Shown in pieces: positions 19,587 through 31,220 of a DNA stretch of 64,000 bases. The position numbers and the translations under genes are program-made. The stretch covers positions 13,830,501 to 13,894,500 of the forward strand of contig NC_088311.1 in assembly GCF_910592395.1 (NCBI RefSeq), written 5' to 3'. Every line of letters begins with the position of its first letter. Within the stretch, counting starts at the first letter, position 1. This stretch comes from Lineus longissimus (Eukaryota > Nemertea > Pilidiophora > Heteronemertea > Lineidae). The notes below the pieces were generated by a model. It ran no database searches, was not told the DNA's origin, and was given only the letters and a program-made list of their open reading frames with translations.

Positions 19587-21957
19587 CAGGAAGGGTTGGG
19601 CGTTTGTGGTTTCTGAGTCTGAGGGGGTTGGTGTCTGTTGACTGTGCTTTAAGAGAGACTAGGCATGGCGCCAGTCTCTCTTAAAGCACAGTCAACAGGC
19701 ATTTGGTCTCAGTATTTGGGTTTTGATTGCCATGACTGTACCCCTGTAAAAGTCAGAGGAGGAGAAGTTTGGAATGATGAAAGCATTGAAGAAGAAGAAA
19801 TGTTATTATTGAGGAAAGCAAAATTTATTATGAGACTAGAAGGCAGTGTCCTGACTTGATTATTTTGAAAATGGCGGTCTGAACACATTAAAAGGTGGAA
19901 CATGGCATTTTATCGACTTTGAAGTGTTCCGCAGTTAAAGGGAGACTATAGGCAGCAGCTAGGTAGGCAAGATAAAGTCATACAAATTTGCCAATAGGGG
20001 TCAGTCATATCTCTAGGCATGGCGCCAGTCTCTCTTAAAGCACAGTCAACAGGCATTTGGTCTTAGTATTTGGGTAAGTACAGAATCAAGGCAGCTCAGA
20101 GAGCAATGATTGAACGATGGTGTGGACAAGTCCAAGGATACTGCATCAGTCACGACCAACTTCTCATCAGAAAGCGTCACCACCAGCATATTCAATGTTC
20201 AGTTCCAACCTGTACCAGTCCAATGCACGCCTGTCATGGTCAGCAGTGGTCAGCTTAGCGCGATATGGAACATTCTTCTGAAACTCAAGCGAGGGAAGTC
20301 TGCTCATTAGCCTATCTCGCGCACTGCTCCTTCTTGTCAAACATCGTAGTGAAATCGTGGTACAGTGGGGCGTCCTCGAGGATTGCAGCTGGTCGGACAG
20401 ACGTGAGGTGGAATGTGGGCGGCTGCACTTCTTCGTTGATGTGCGATGGCAGATAGCACAGTTGTTGCGTTGCATGACAGCTGAAAGTGAATGTGATATC
20501 ATAGAAGTGAGGCGTTTGCAATGAGACTATAGGTGAAGTAGAAGCAAGGAGTGAAATGGGCCATCTTCCAGTGACTAATATACAGAGTAAGGGCACTGGG
20601 TGTTGTTAGATTCAGCATTGAATGTATTCCTCGTACAAGCGTGAATAGTATGGACATAAGTGAGAGGTGAGAGACCCCTATTGACTACTTCTTGTAACTT
20701 TATCTTGGATATTATATTAGTATTGAACTTCTAGCCATGGAATAATGAAGAAATTGAAGTTGTAGGCATGGAATATGAAAAATTATTCAACGGTGAAAGA
20801 CATTATTCCATGAGGCTTTGCCGTGATCGCAAAGGACGCGACGCGATTGGTTCACATGCTAATGAGGTATGATAATGATAATTACCTCTATAATGATACT
20901 TGGATAGCGACTGTGTCGTTGATTGCAACAGTGGTCAGGTCTATGTCAATTTGTGCCTGTAATGTCAATGAAGTATGATGAGGTGATGACGATAGTGCAA
21001 TTATTTTAATAATTGTTTTTGACAGATGACTGTGCGACATTCCCATTGGGTCTTGTTAGAGTCAGCGCTGCATGTATTCCTTGTACAAACTTGAATAGTT
21101 GTGACAGACTTTGAGGGGTGAGAGACCCCTATCGGCTACTTCGGCTAACTTTATCTTATGCACTGGCCAGTGCACTTTCTGCACGTCGTCATGGTCATGT
21201 GTTATACCTTGCATATTTTGTTTTTTGAATGCGCATGCTTTTTGGGCAAAATCACTTGTACCAACACTAATGAATAATGTCTTCTTATCCCTATGACTCC
21301 ATACACAGTGAGGGCATTGTCCCATTCCCATCAAATGGTAACTTATTGTACCGTATTCGGGTGGAATTTGGGGAGCAGATACCTCCCGTTGCACGCCTGT
21401 CATAAATCAGCAGTGATGAGCTTAGCGCGATATGGAACATTCTTCAGAAACTCAAGCGAGGGAAGTCTGCTCATTAGCATATCTCGCGCACTGCTCCTTC
21501 TTGTCAAACATCGTAGTGAAATCGTAATGGAAAACGTCTGGCTTTGCGCCAGACGTTGAGACTAATAAGTGAAGAACTAATAGGTAAAGAACTTCTACTT
21601 GCGCGAGACTGCTGTGATAAAATTATCATTGCAGAGACTCCGGTGACGTACACATATATTTTTTACAATCAAAAATGCCCTCAAAAGACGACATGGAATG
21701 ATTATTTTATTGATATTTCCTACTATATACCTTCCAATTATCACTTTATACAAAAAGATCGGCGTTAGGTCGCATGCTTTTCTTTCATGGTGACACTATA
21801 AAGCAAAATAGTTGCAAGCCCGTAAATGCGCTATAAGTCCAATAATAAGTGACGGTGACCCGTTATAAATGTTTCGCCAGCTTCGCTTTTTTGCCGCTAC
21901 GCGGCGCTTTGGGCCCTTGCGTCCAGATTACCTAGTCGATGTAATCGCAAAACTACT
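19587..21957. mobile_element. 2.4-kb composite of non-coding repeats inserted in BEL gag
   Basis: The gag domain stops at 19586 and resumes at 21976. Between are: a 26-bp perfect inverted repeat (19635-19660 / 19673-19698); a second copy of part of it (20016-20075); two direct copies of a ~135-bp block (20224-20360, 21393-21527); and two of a ~110-bp block (20600-20720, 21046-21160). A 14-bp hairpin, whose right arm is BEL coding sequence, sits on the right edge (21956-21987). No transposase or standard terminal repeats are visible, and no target duplication was found, so a rearrangement is as likely as a transposition. A 113-codon minus-strand frame (21062-21403) has no recognisable domain. 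Confidence 0.6.
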
Positions 21958-21975
21958 TTCTTAACCAGCCACAGC

Positions 21976-22563
21976 TGGTTAAGAAAGGCAGCCAAAATCA
22001 GAGAGGAGTACGGGGAGGTCACTTTTTCAGAAGTTGTCAGATTCATCAAGGGACTTTCAAGGGAGGTAAACGACAGCGAATTTGCAGCCTTGCTTGAGCA
22101 TAAGTATGATAAGCGGAAGAACAATGATGCAGTCAAAGATCGGAACAAGACCCCCTCCGTAAAGACATACTTTATCACAGATGGCCAGGAGAGCTCGAAG
22201 GATGAGAAGTCCAGATCAAATGTCAATAATACTGGCGAAGCTAAGAAGAAAACTGGGAAGAATACCAAGCAACAAGGATCTGAAAGGACAACCCAGAGTA
22301 CTAGTAAACCTAGTGTGAAATGTACTCATTGCACCAGTGGACCATCGCATTCAATCTGGGAGTGTTCAAGTGTCAAAAGGTTGCCATGGAAACAGAAGCA
22401 GGACATCATAAAGGGAATGGGACTATGTTTTAATTGCCTGAATGCTGACAACAAGGTCACTGCCCATAACTCAGCAAGGAAATGCCCTCTCCCTAAGGAA
22501 TGTCAAAAGATGGGATGCAAGTCTACAACTAAGCATCATATTTTTGACGTGGCAATGCGATGA
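21976..22563 (+). pseudogene. BEL gag C-terminal part with Cys/His zinc-binding motifs
   Basis: WLRKAAKIREEYGEVTFSEV continues the DUF1759 fold. It is followed by a Lys/Ser-rich linker, then CTHCTSGPSHSIWEC (near 22320) and CFNCLN...HNSARKC (near 22430), the paired Cys/His motifs found at the end of Pao gag. The frame runs to the TGA at 22561. It should bind RNA in the particle. Confidence 0.82.
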
Positions 22564-23000
22564 GATGCGACCAGCTTAATTGGCTTGTGTGACTGTTGTG
22601 AAGGCTCAAAAGTCTTCGCTTGATCTCTTAAACCGTGTGAGGTGTTGGAACTGACGTCAAGACGCAGTGGTTGACGTGATGCTGGGCCCCTTTATGACGT
22701 CATGGCTTTGAGACGGACACAACGTCATGCTCCTAGGGAGCATGGCGGCAAAGTTGCGCGGAATGGCGGGGAGGCACGCCATGTGGGTTATGCCAGGGGT
22801 GGTGTGAACGGTTTCACAGGAGTTGCTCATCAGACACTTATAAAGGCGATATTGATCAAGATGGGTTGGCCCTGCAGAGGCGGGCCGTGGACTGTTGATA
22901 GAAAAATGTTCCTATCCTAGATGTGCGGCTGTGGGGAGTAAAAGGCCGCATATCCAGTTGACCTGTAAGTATTTTACACGTCGGACAGTCTGGGACCGGA
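22564..23000 (+). other. Decayed gag-protease linker of BEL
   Basis: Stops occur in all frames here. The stretch lies between the gag zinc motifs and the protease, where an intact element would be open. It contains two TGACGTCA-like words (near 22695) of no proven role. Confidence 0.5.
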
Positions 23001-23630
23001 ATGGTCCCGATGTTAGTTCCAGGGACTAAGCATCATACTCTCCTACACTTTGACAAGGCTGAAGACAGGGATGGAACCACCCCTACTGTAATTGGTAACA
23101 GCTTCCTGGGAAAAACCGAAGATAAAGTCCTGTTCCCAGCATTCCCTGTCATAGTCAGATGTCCAGCTGCCAGAAAGGAAATGAAGACTTGGGCAGGAAT
23201 CGATTCCTACTCCAGCACCTCTCTGTGTGAAGAAGACGTTCTGCAGGAATTATCCATAGAGCCAGATGAAAAGCCAGTCGAATTGAAGACATTGAATGGA
23301 GTTAGTGCGGGTAAAAGCACTAAAATCAGTCTGAAAATTTCCGGATTGGATGGTAACAGCTGGATCGATATTCCTGAAGTATACTCTTGGGAAAGTGTGC
23401 CTATGGGAGACAAACACCTGCCGTCTAAGGAAACTTGGTCAAGTTATGAGCATCTGAGAGAATTACCCACCCTAGAGAGTCCAGTTGGAAAGATTAAGGT
23501 TTTGATTGGAGGAAACATCCCAGCAGCCCACAAGCAACTCGAATGGAAAGAAGGATCCAAACCAGAGGAGCCAATTGCAGCCAGATATCCATGGGGATGG
23601 ACGTTGTTAGGTGGCCCCAGTCACAGCTGA
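23001..23630 (+). pseudogene. BEL aspartic protease (peptidase A17 / DUF1758-like)
   Basis: The protease part is recognised by WAGIDSYSSTSLCEEDVL: BEL proteases normally have Asp-Ser/Thr-Gly at this place, whereas this copy reads Asp-Ser-Tyr. The rest (VPMGDKHLPSKETW, GKIKVLIGGN, AARYPWGWTLLGGPS) matches the usual order, with the IGGN and GW-LGGP motifs that close the domain. The frame stops at 23630; the RT follows. The missing Gly of the active-site loop suggests loss of function. Confidence 0.82.
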
Positions 23631-25008
23631 CTAGAATGTAATCACATTGTAGTCAAGGAGAAGGAATTGAGCGAGCAACTCCTACGATTAGCAGAATTTG
23701 ATCAAGCTGGGATTGGAACCAAGTATCACTTCACCAAGCCTACGTCAGCTGAAGATGTCAAAGCGAAGGAAATTCTCGACAGCGGCACATACCTATGTGA
23801 TGGTCATTTGTACATGCCAATACCTCTCAGAGATTCAACCAAGGAGATACCGAACAACAGAGGGTATGCACTGAAAAGACTTATGGGAGTCAAGGCGAAG
23901 TTGAAGAGAGGAAAGTTTGTCAAAGAAAACTTCACAGAGTAGGAGGCCTACCGTGACCTGTTCCAGAAATACCGAGAAAAAGGGTATAAAAGAAGGATTC
24001 CAAGAGATGAGATTGAAGCTGATGAGCCAGTGAATTACGTATCCTTCCATCATGTATACCACCCAGCGAAACCTGGTAAACTGAGGATAGTCTGGGATGC
24101 AACTGCACGCTATGGAGACACCTGCTTAAATGACCATATTTATACAGGAGAAGACAACATGAACTCATTGCTGGGAGTCCTACTTAGATTCCGGACGGGG
24201 GAGAGATAGCATTCCAGGCTGACGTAAATGCTATGTTTAACCAGATCTTCGTCACAAGGCAACATTGGAATTTGATGAGGTTCCTATGGTTCAAAGATGA
24301 TGACTTGGATGCAGAACCTGAAGAATATCAAATCCTCCACAATTTCTTTGGTGGTACCCATGCTCCTGCCCTAGCTGGATATGCTGTAAAGAAGACATGC
24401 ATCGACAACAGAGATGATTTCCACCCAGAAACAATCAAGACGGGACTCAGAAACAGTTATGTAGATGACATCCTTAAGTCTTTGGGGCCTGAGCTGGCAG
24501 TCATAGTCGTCTCAGAGATCTTCAAACTTTATGGCAAAACTGGATTTGAGCTGGCCAAGTTTGTAACAACTGAGAGAAGTCTTCTAGAGTTGGTTAAACC
24601 AGAGCTGCAGGCACCTTCAATGAAGGAATCTTCCGATCTTGAGATGGGATGTGAACACGAAGAACGAGTCCTTGGTGTCAAATGGAATGTCACCGATGAC
24701 ACATTTGGTTTCAAAACAAGAGAAAAGGAAAGGCCTTTAACAAGAAGAGGGCTGCTCGGTAACATAGCCGCTATGTTCGACCCAGAAGGAAGTGTAGCCC
24801 CTGTGACGCTCATACCGAGGCAAATTCTACAAGATATAACAGCTAAGGGGTATGGCTGGGACGAGCCATTACCAAGAGTTGGAAGCCACTCAAGTTCAGA
24901 AATGGCTGCAGTCAATACAGAAGTTGGCAGATTTCAAGAGAGAACGAGCAGTAGTACCAAAGGGATTTGGCAAGATAGTATCAAGAGAGTTGCATGCGTT
25001 CTCTGATG
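23631..25008 (+). pseudogene. BEL reverse transcriptase
   Basis: Pieces in order: linker (23667-23942) ending at a TAG; fingers with YVSFHHVYHPAKPGKLRIV (near 24060); motif A AFQADVNAMFNQI (near 24215) with its Asp; FGGTHAPALAGYAV; the catalytic NSYVDDIL, with YVDD at 24458-24469; then the connection VLGVKWNVTDDTFGF and LTRRGLLGNIAAMFDP. YVDD and the long connection are typical of BEL/Pao. A frameshift near 24200 and stops at 23942 and 25006 break the frame. Confidence 0.9.
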
Positions 25009-25389
25009 GCTCAGAGACAGGACTTGGATTTGAGATCTTCATAAAGTCGACCAACGAAGAAGGAGCATGTCACATCTCATTCCTGCTTGCAAAGGCCCTG
25101 GTAACTCCCACCAAGGTCAAGACGATTCCTAGGATTGAGGTGCAAGCCATGCTGCTGTCGAAGAGGGGGGGGGGTCAAGTTTGTCATCAAAGAGTCGGAT
25201 TGCAGCTTCCTTAGGATATATCAGTGGACAGACGGCTCGGCAGTTCTCATGATGGTACAGAATTCCAAGAGACGCTTTTTGCCTTTTGTAGCAAACAGGC
25301 TGCAGGAAATTAGAGATCTAAAGGAGAAGCTGAAAATCGAGATCCGTCATGTCCGAGGAGAGATGAACCCGGCCGATGTATGTAGTTGA
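24852..25389 (+). pseudogene. BEL RNase H domain
   Basis: RELHAFSDGSETGLGFEIF contains the first Asp of the RNase H fold (near 25000); IPRIEVQAMLL carries the Glu (near 25130); the third Asp lies in YQWTDGSAVLMMV (near 25225); KIEIRHVRGEMNPADVCS closes it. Two frames are needed because of a G10 run at 25165-25174, likely a slippage insertion. Confidence 0.85.
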
Positions 25390-25398
25390 GGGTTAACT

Positions 25399-27070
25399 GT
25401 GGAGAACTTTCTGAGACATGAACTGTTCCACCATGGGCCTAGTTTTCTGCAGAATATTGAGGAGGATTGGCCTAGTATGCCGGAGATTGGGAATCTCCCT
25501 GACGACCATCCAGAAGTGAAGAAGGATGTGACTGTTACAGTTTTGGCTACAGAAGTTAAGGAGGACCCCCTGATGAAGTTAGTACATCACCACTCTAGCT
25601 GGGCAAAGTTGAGAGTGGCAGTAGCATGGTTAATACGCTTTATCATATAGAACAAGGACACTCGCCTTGGACGCAATGCAGTCAACTACACCGGGTTGAA
25701 AGAAAGGATTAAAGGAAGTGAAATTCAAGATGCTGGTGAAGCAATAGTTCGATATGTTCAGAGACAGGAATTCAGCAGCGATATCAAGAAATTGGGGAAC
25801 ATTGGTCCAAAAATTAAGCATAGTCAATTCCAGAAGCTTTGCCCATTCATCGACCCCAAGGGATCACTGAGAGTTGGAGCCCGTCTTTCTGAGTCGAGTT
25901 TGCCATACAACAGGAAACATCAGCTACTTCTGCCAAACAGTCATCACCTGACAATGATCATAGCCAGATACTACCATGAGTCATACATGCACGCTCCACC
26001 GAAGACCTTACTGTACATGATCAGGAAACATTGGATCATCCACGGGACAAGGCTGAGCTACAAGATACAGGAGACATGCAAAACATGCATTCGGACAGTC
26101 GCATTACCCAAGGAGCAAGTACAAGGAACTCTGCCAGTCTCCAGGGTCGCTGTTGGTAGTGCATGGCTGCACACAGGATGTGACATAATGGGTCCTGTAC
26201 TCATCAAGATGGGACGCAGCGCGCCAAAACGGTACATCCTGGGACTGGTGTCATTTACAATCAAGGCCGTTCATTTCGAAGTCTTGCCTGATATGACCGT
26301 GCCTGCATTCCTGAACGCTCTAAGAAAATTCATTGCCCGTCAATCCAGGCCCCAGAAGCTGTCGACTGATTGTGCTGGGACGTTTGCGGCAGGGATAAAG
26401 GAACTGAATGAACTTCAAGATGTCTACAACAACTCAGCAGTAGAAGATTTCTTGAGACAGAAGGAAATCTGCTGGGTCCCGAACATTCCCAAGGCACAAT
26501 CGGAATTGTCTCTTTGAAAGGCCATTCAGGTCACTGCGAAGAGCCCTCCTAGGAACGTTAAAAGACAGGACGCCAACAGAGGACCAGCTGATGACGATCG
26601 TTGCTGAATGTGAGTTCCTCTACAATAGTCGTCCTCTATGTGCTCAGAGCAACAGCCCTGACGACATACAGCCGTTAACGCCAAACGATCTCCTCAATCC
26701 AGAACCAGCTGCAACCTATGCTCCAGGGGTATTTGTCGACCGTGACTTGATGGTTCGCAACCACTTCCATCAAGTCCAAGCCATGGTCGACATTTTCTGG
26801 CATTGATTTCATCTCGAGTACTTGACCTCACTGCCAGAGAGGACAAAACAGCTCAAGGAAACACGTAACTTCCAAGTTGGCGACGTCGTTCTACTCGTCG
26901 AAGACATGAAACTTCGACATCGAGGACATTACCCAATGGGACGAATCACCGCTGTAAATCCGTCAACAGCAGACAACAACATGCGAACGGTGCAACTCAA
27001 GACAAGCAAGGGAACGTATGCCAGGCCAGTGAAGAGCATCGTACTACTGGAGGCTGAAGGAACGGACTAA
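25399..27070 (+). pseudogene. BEL integrase with C-terminal DUF5641-like segment
   Basis: A His/Cys N-terminal zinc region (YYHESYMHAPPKTL ... CKTCIR, near 25970-26095) precedes the catalytic core: GCDIMGPV (first Asp, near 26185), LSTDCAGTFAAGIKEL (second Asp, near 26365) and, in another frame after a shift at about 26510, ERPFRSLRRALLG, which holds the expected Glu. An in-frame TAG lies near 25650. After RT-type linker sequence, the C-terminal FQVGDVVLLVEDMKLRHRG (near 26870) and YARPVKSIVLLE end the polyprotein at 27070. The core joins cDNA ends to the target. Confidence 0.88.
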
Positions 27071-27763
27071 CGTGTCGAAATATGAGCTACTCGCGTCAAT
27101 ATTATATATTTGTGTCAGGAATATGCAGACACTAATGAGACTAAACGAGTCTCATCCAAACGTGAACTGAACTACAAGTATTGCGCAATTCAGAAATAAT
27201 TTGGTGGTGCATATAATGCCTGCATCACATCTTGCTCGCGATGAACTGGAACTGTGCCGAGGGGCATAATAATCCCCTGTTCCAGTCTTCTTATTGTTGG
27301 GTTTGTCAGTCTACCCATTCCAACGCATTATCATATTTCTAAAGTTTCGCATAAGACATCAGAACAATCCGCTGTTTCAATTGTCTTCTCTAGTTTGAGA
27401 GTGCAGATATAATCTATGTTGTGTTAAGAATTTATCTCAAAACGCGCCGTAATCATTGCGCTTTGTGTCTAAATTGAGATTTCCATTGAGATTAATATTA
27501 CTGCGCTTTAATTCGCATTCTGTATTTGTTGGACTATATATCAGTATAAACTGATATCTTCCTGATCATGGACTATATATCGGTATAAACTAATATCTTC
27601 CGAAGAGTGGACTATCTTTGTGTGAAATTTAATTCTTGTGATAAATACTAGTATTTCATTCTTGTGAAGATTGTGCTGGAATTTGGAAACTTGTCTTTTC
27701 CATAGGAATTTTGCAAAGATTTTTATTGATGTTGGAATCATCATTGTGATGATTCGGGGGGAG
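27071..27763 (+). other. BEL 3' untranslated region and polypurine tract
   Basis: No frame is supported after the integrase stop. Two near copies of GGACTATATATCGGTATAAACTAATATCTTCC lie at about 27530-27605 (two of three short repeats). The run CGGGGGGAG directly before the 3' LTR at 27764 is the plus-strand primer tract. Confidence 0.75.
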
Positions 27764-28052
27764 TGTAAATCTTTGTGGCAATTTTTGGTAGGGTTTGCAG
27801 CCGTGAAGACGGCTCCGTCCAGCGCCCCCGGAATTGGTCCGGTGGCCAGCTGCTGCTGCTGTTGCGTGTGCGTTAGAAGACGGGAGGAAATGCTAAACCC
27901 AGAACAAATAACTATTTTAAACCGTTTTCAAGAGAAAGAATGTAAGGTCAGATGTGTCACGAGAGAGATCATTAAGTCATTCATTAAAGGTATAACGCGT
28001 TAAGAAGTTATTGATGACATTCAAGGCAGCAGCCACCACAACCAGATTTTCA
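27764..28052 (+). repeat. BEL 3' LTR (289 bp)
   Basis: Starts TGTAAATCTTTGTGG, ends CCAGATTTTCA, followed by the GCTAG duplication at 28053-28057. By-eye comparison with the 5' LTR gives about ten substitutions and no length change. Confidence 0.93.
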
Positions 28053-28074
28053 GCTAGCACATCACTCCTATGGT

Positions 28075-29130
28075 ACATGATCATTGTATTTTGCGGGTTT
28101 TTACACTGCGCGTCCAGATCTTGTATGGTAGCAAGGTTCTGTCTCGGTGCCAGGTTCAATAGGTTTCGCGGTATCGTTCACAGAACCGTTCTGCACTGGC
28201 GGAGTGCTTTCTGGTGGCGTAACGTTATTTTCTGAATTATCCATCGTTTCCATTTCTTTCACCGTTTTTTTGAAGATGTATACAATTACGGCGAAATTTA
28301 CGATTTCCTGCGTCGACTTTGTATGATCGATCTCTCAATTTGAACGTCACGGTAGCCTTTTTCCATGACTTTTCCCCCTTTGCTGTAGGCTGGATTCGAA
28401 CAGTATCACCGACTTCTAGGGGTTGCATATCTTTGGCGTGTCTGTTGTCTTTCTTGACTGGATTTCAGGTCAGCTCGAGTCTGTACCAATTGACGGCTTT
28501 TTTGGAGCAAGTAGCTGGCGTTTGACTGGTAACAGGGTACGTGTGTGACGACCATGAAGACGTTGCACTGGGCTGTTCGGGAGACCTTGAGTTGGGGTGT
28601 TCCTCTGATCCGATATGGCGAGGTATGGATCAGTTCCTGATCTGATTGGTTTACGGATTAGATTCTTTGCAGATTTGAAAGCTGCTTCGATTTTGCCATT
28701 GCTTTGACTGTGGCGCGGACTAATCAGTTCATGTTTAAAGTCCCAATCCTTGGCAAATTTGCGAAATATTTCAGAGTCATGTAGATAGATGTAGCGTTTT
28801 TCAATCTATCGATGTCCCAAATATTGCTCAGGTAGTCAACAGTGATCAGATAGGTTTTGTTTGCTAATTCAAACAGATCAGTTCTGACGGTTTCTCAAGG
28901 TCGTAAGGGAATATCATGATTTTTGATTGTCTCTTTCTTTTGGGCTCTTTCAAATTCGCGACGCACTTCACAACCAAAGACTAGTGTTTTCAGTTCCTTG
29001 CGTAAACCAGGCCAATAGATACACTCCTTGCCCTGCGAAGACATCCTTCTGCACCCGTATGCGACGAATGCAAAAGTTTCTTCATTGTTTCTCTCAACAC
29101 TTTCGGCACAATTACGCTGGGACCTCGAAA
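28075..29130 (-). pseudogene. Gypsy integrase and pol C-terminus, frameshifted
   Basis: The zinc region is degraded (CIRRIRVQKDVFAGQ near 29060). The first core Asp is in RTDLFELANKTYLITVDYLS (near 28870). The HELISPRHSQSNGKIEAAFK block with the Glu is near 28720. After that comes VGDTVRIQP...KKATVTFKLRDRSYKVD (28428-28237), an SH3-like C-terminal segment, and an acidic/Pro-rich tail ending TRSGRAVKKPARY near 28090. At least three frames are needed. It would insert the cDNA. Confidence 0.78.
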
Positions 29131-29132
29131 TA

Positions 29133-29712
29133 TCAATTGGTCCTCAACAGTGATCTCATCCCGAACAGGAAGTATTGACAGATTGACATGGGAACCATTT
29201 CAGGTCGGTTCGGCCAACCTTTCAGCACAACATTTTTCAAAGTCTGAAGTTCTTCATCGGCAGCCGTTTCTCGTCTCAGTTGAGACAGTTTTTCATCACT
29301 GATTGGAAGCACTTTCGTTAGGTTCACCCTATCGTATTCAGTTGGTTTATCAGTGTTCGGCATATATGACCGGGACAATATATCTGCGACATGCGTCTCC
29401 TTACCTTTGAGGTACTGTATCTCAATGTCATACTGCTGTGTTTTCATGATCATTCTTTGCAGTCGTTTCGGAGCACATGCAAGTTTTTTCTTTATTATCA
29501 CTTCAAGTGGCTTGTGGTCACTCAAAATACGGGTATGATGGCCATATGTAAACGAACTGATGGAACCTTTCTAAGAAGAAAACAATCGCAAGCATCTCCT
29601 TCTCGATTTGTGCATATCGTGTCTCAGTGTCCGTCAATGCACGAGTAGCATAACACAGGGGTTTACCCTGCTGGAGCAAGGTGCTTCCTAGCCCTTTTTC
29701 ACTGGCGTCACA
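29133..29712 (-). pseudogene. Gypsy RNase H and connection
   Basis: CDASEKGLGSTLLQQGKPLC (first Asp, near 29700), YAQIEKEMLAIVFFLERF (Glu), then a frameshift near 29540 and ILSDHKPLEVIIKKKL (29525 down; next Asp). The tail HVADILSRSYMP is the ADxLSR closing motif. The stop at 29713 separates it from the RT frame. Confidence 0.85.
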
Positions 29713-30420
29713 TTAGATAGTCAGTTCAAGTTTCGGATCATAGTAGGCCAAAATAGGACTTTCGGTAGCCAACTTTTTAATCTTTTCAAATGCATCCTCA
29801 TGGACTTTGGTCCATTCAAATTGATCGGAGTCAGAGTTCATCAATTTTCGCAGCTGTTCAAGTACATCGGATAGCTTTGGCATGAATCTCGCGAGATACT
29901 GAATGAATCCGATGAACCTGCCTATCGCGGCGCGATCTTCTTGACGTTTCATCGACTTTTCGGTCTTTTTCGGATCAGCTTTCAGTCCTTCACTCGTCAA
30001 CACATGACCAGTGAACACGATCTGCGGTTTACGGAGTTCCGTCTTATCCAAGTTGAACACGATACCTCGTTCACGGCAACGTTCGAACAGGTTTCTCAGG
30101 TTTACATCGTGATCTTTCACAGCTTCATCGTACGTATCTCCAACTCCATAGGCGAATACGTCATCAGCGATAAAAAGTACTCCGGGCAGGCCAGCTAATG
30201 CTTTGGCTAGCTTTCTTTGGAATATTTAGAACTTATGGAAATCCCAAATGGAAGGCGGCACCATCTTTTCCAGCCTTTCGAAGTTTGGAAAGTGGTCAGG
30301 AGGCTACTCTCCCTATCTAATTCACAATGCCAATAGCCGCTAGCTAAGTCTAACGTGGTAAAAACTCGAGCCTTACGCGGCGGGCTCACTACCGGTTTGA
30401 CACTATTATCCACTTCAAGG
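29713..30420 (-). pseudogene. Gypsy reverse transcriptase with internal deletion
   Basis: Motif A is VFTTLDLASGYWH (near 30350) and the catalytic box is FIADDVFAYG (near 30165), reached after a frameshift near 30215. The thumb region (FTGHVLTSEGLKADPKK, FIGFIQYLARFMPKL) follows intact to 29713. Upstream, KPVVSPPRKA joins directly to VFTTLDL: the fingers block that normally lies between these (tens of residues with the substrate-binding basic motif) is missing. This in-frame deletion would abolish activity. Confidence 0.85.
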
Positions 30421-31220
30421 TGAACAAGTCCCTCACATTTTCCAACTGGGGAATTGTCAAATACATCCCGGTATTCCTGCACAAGCGGCTCATTCAATGC
30501 AGTACAAGCATTGATACGTTTGAAATTGTCATCATTGACTGTTATGAGATTCATTTTCTGACTCGCGCTCACACCTAGAAGAGGCATGAGGTCATCATCG
30601 ACAACAACGAACTCGACTAAATACTTCTCTTTGGTTTTCACGTTTGCCACATGTAGGCGACACTTGCCTACCGGCACAATGTTCGTGGCGTTACACATTT
30701 GCAGAATCTTTGAGCATTTTGAGAGTTCAAACGATTTTTCGAGATATTTGCGTGGCAACACGTTGACTGCAGCACCGCAGTCTATCTGAAATTTCACACG
30801 ATGGCGATTCACTTTCATTTCAGCAAAGATCTCAGTTTCAGCATTCGACTTTTCTGAGTCCAGTTTATTTATTGCTTGCACATAACTAATATACTCGATT
30901 TCACTATCTGATTCAGCGGAATCATCGGCAATTGCATGCACATTGGTACGTTCCGATTTACAGCGTTTTGCGAAATGATTACGTCCCCCACACTTGGAGC
31001 AGTCTTTACCCCAGGCTGGGCATTGACGTCTATCCTTGGCATGGTGAGTTGCACTATAACGACAGTTGATATCACCACTAGCAGCACTGGTGCTACTATG
31101 ATGAGTATTCAAACTTTCTTCTGTCCTTTTCTTGACATGACCAACTTTTGGTCTCGAATCGCGCTTTTTCTTGATGAGGACCTTGTTGATTTCGTCAAAT
31201 TTGGCACCAGAACCAATCAC
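30400..31220 (-). pseudogene. Gypsy nucleocapsid and protease
   Basis: The frame from 31220 has a basic linker, CSKCGGRNHFAKRC (a CX2CX4HX4C knuckle near 31000) and, about 60 residues on, FQIDCGAAVNVLP (near 30780) as the protease active site, with Cys where Thr or Ser is usual but Asp and Gly kept. VDDDLMPLLGVSAS near 30590 is the second conserved protease block. It runs on in frame to the RT remnant. Knuckle, protease and RT in one frame show gag-pol fusion. Confidence 0.85.

Larger units (their letters stand above)
16824..28052 (+). mobile_element. BEL/Pao LTR retrotransposon with both LTRs
   Basis: The element spans 11.2 kb: LTR, gag with DUF1759-type domain and zinc knuckles, A17-type protease, RT, RNase H, integrase, polypurine tract (GGGGGGAG ending at 27763), LTR, with a GCTAG duplication outside. 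By eye the LTRs differ at about 10 of 289 positions, eight of them transitions. Gag is split by foreign sequence at 19587-21957. Pol has several frameshifts and stops, including one at a G10 run (25165-25174). The element is therefore dead but still complete in outline. It inserted into the 3' end of the minus-strand Gypsy element whose pol begins at 28075. Confidence 0.95.

Noticed and set aside
21062-21403. 113-codon minus-strand frame in the BEL gag insertion
   Set aside because: Looks somewhat protein-like, but a related copy at 20600-20720 does not keep the frame and I recognise no domain.
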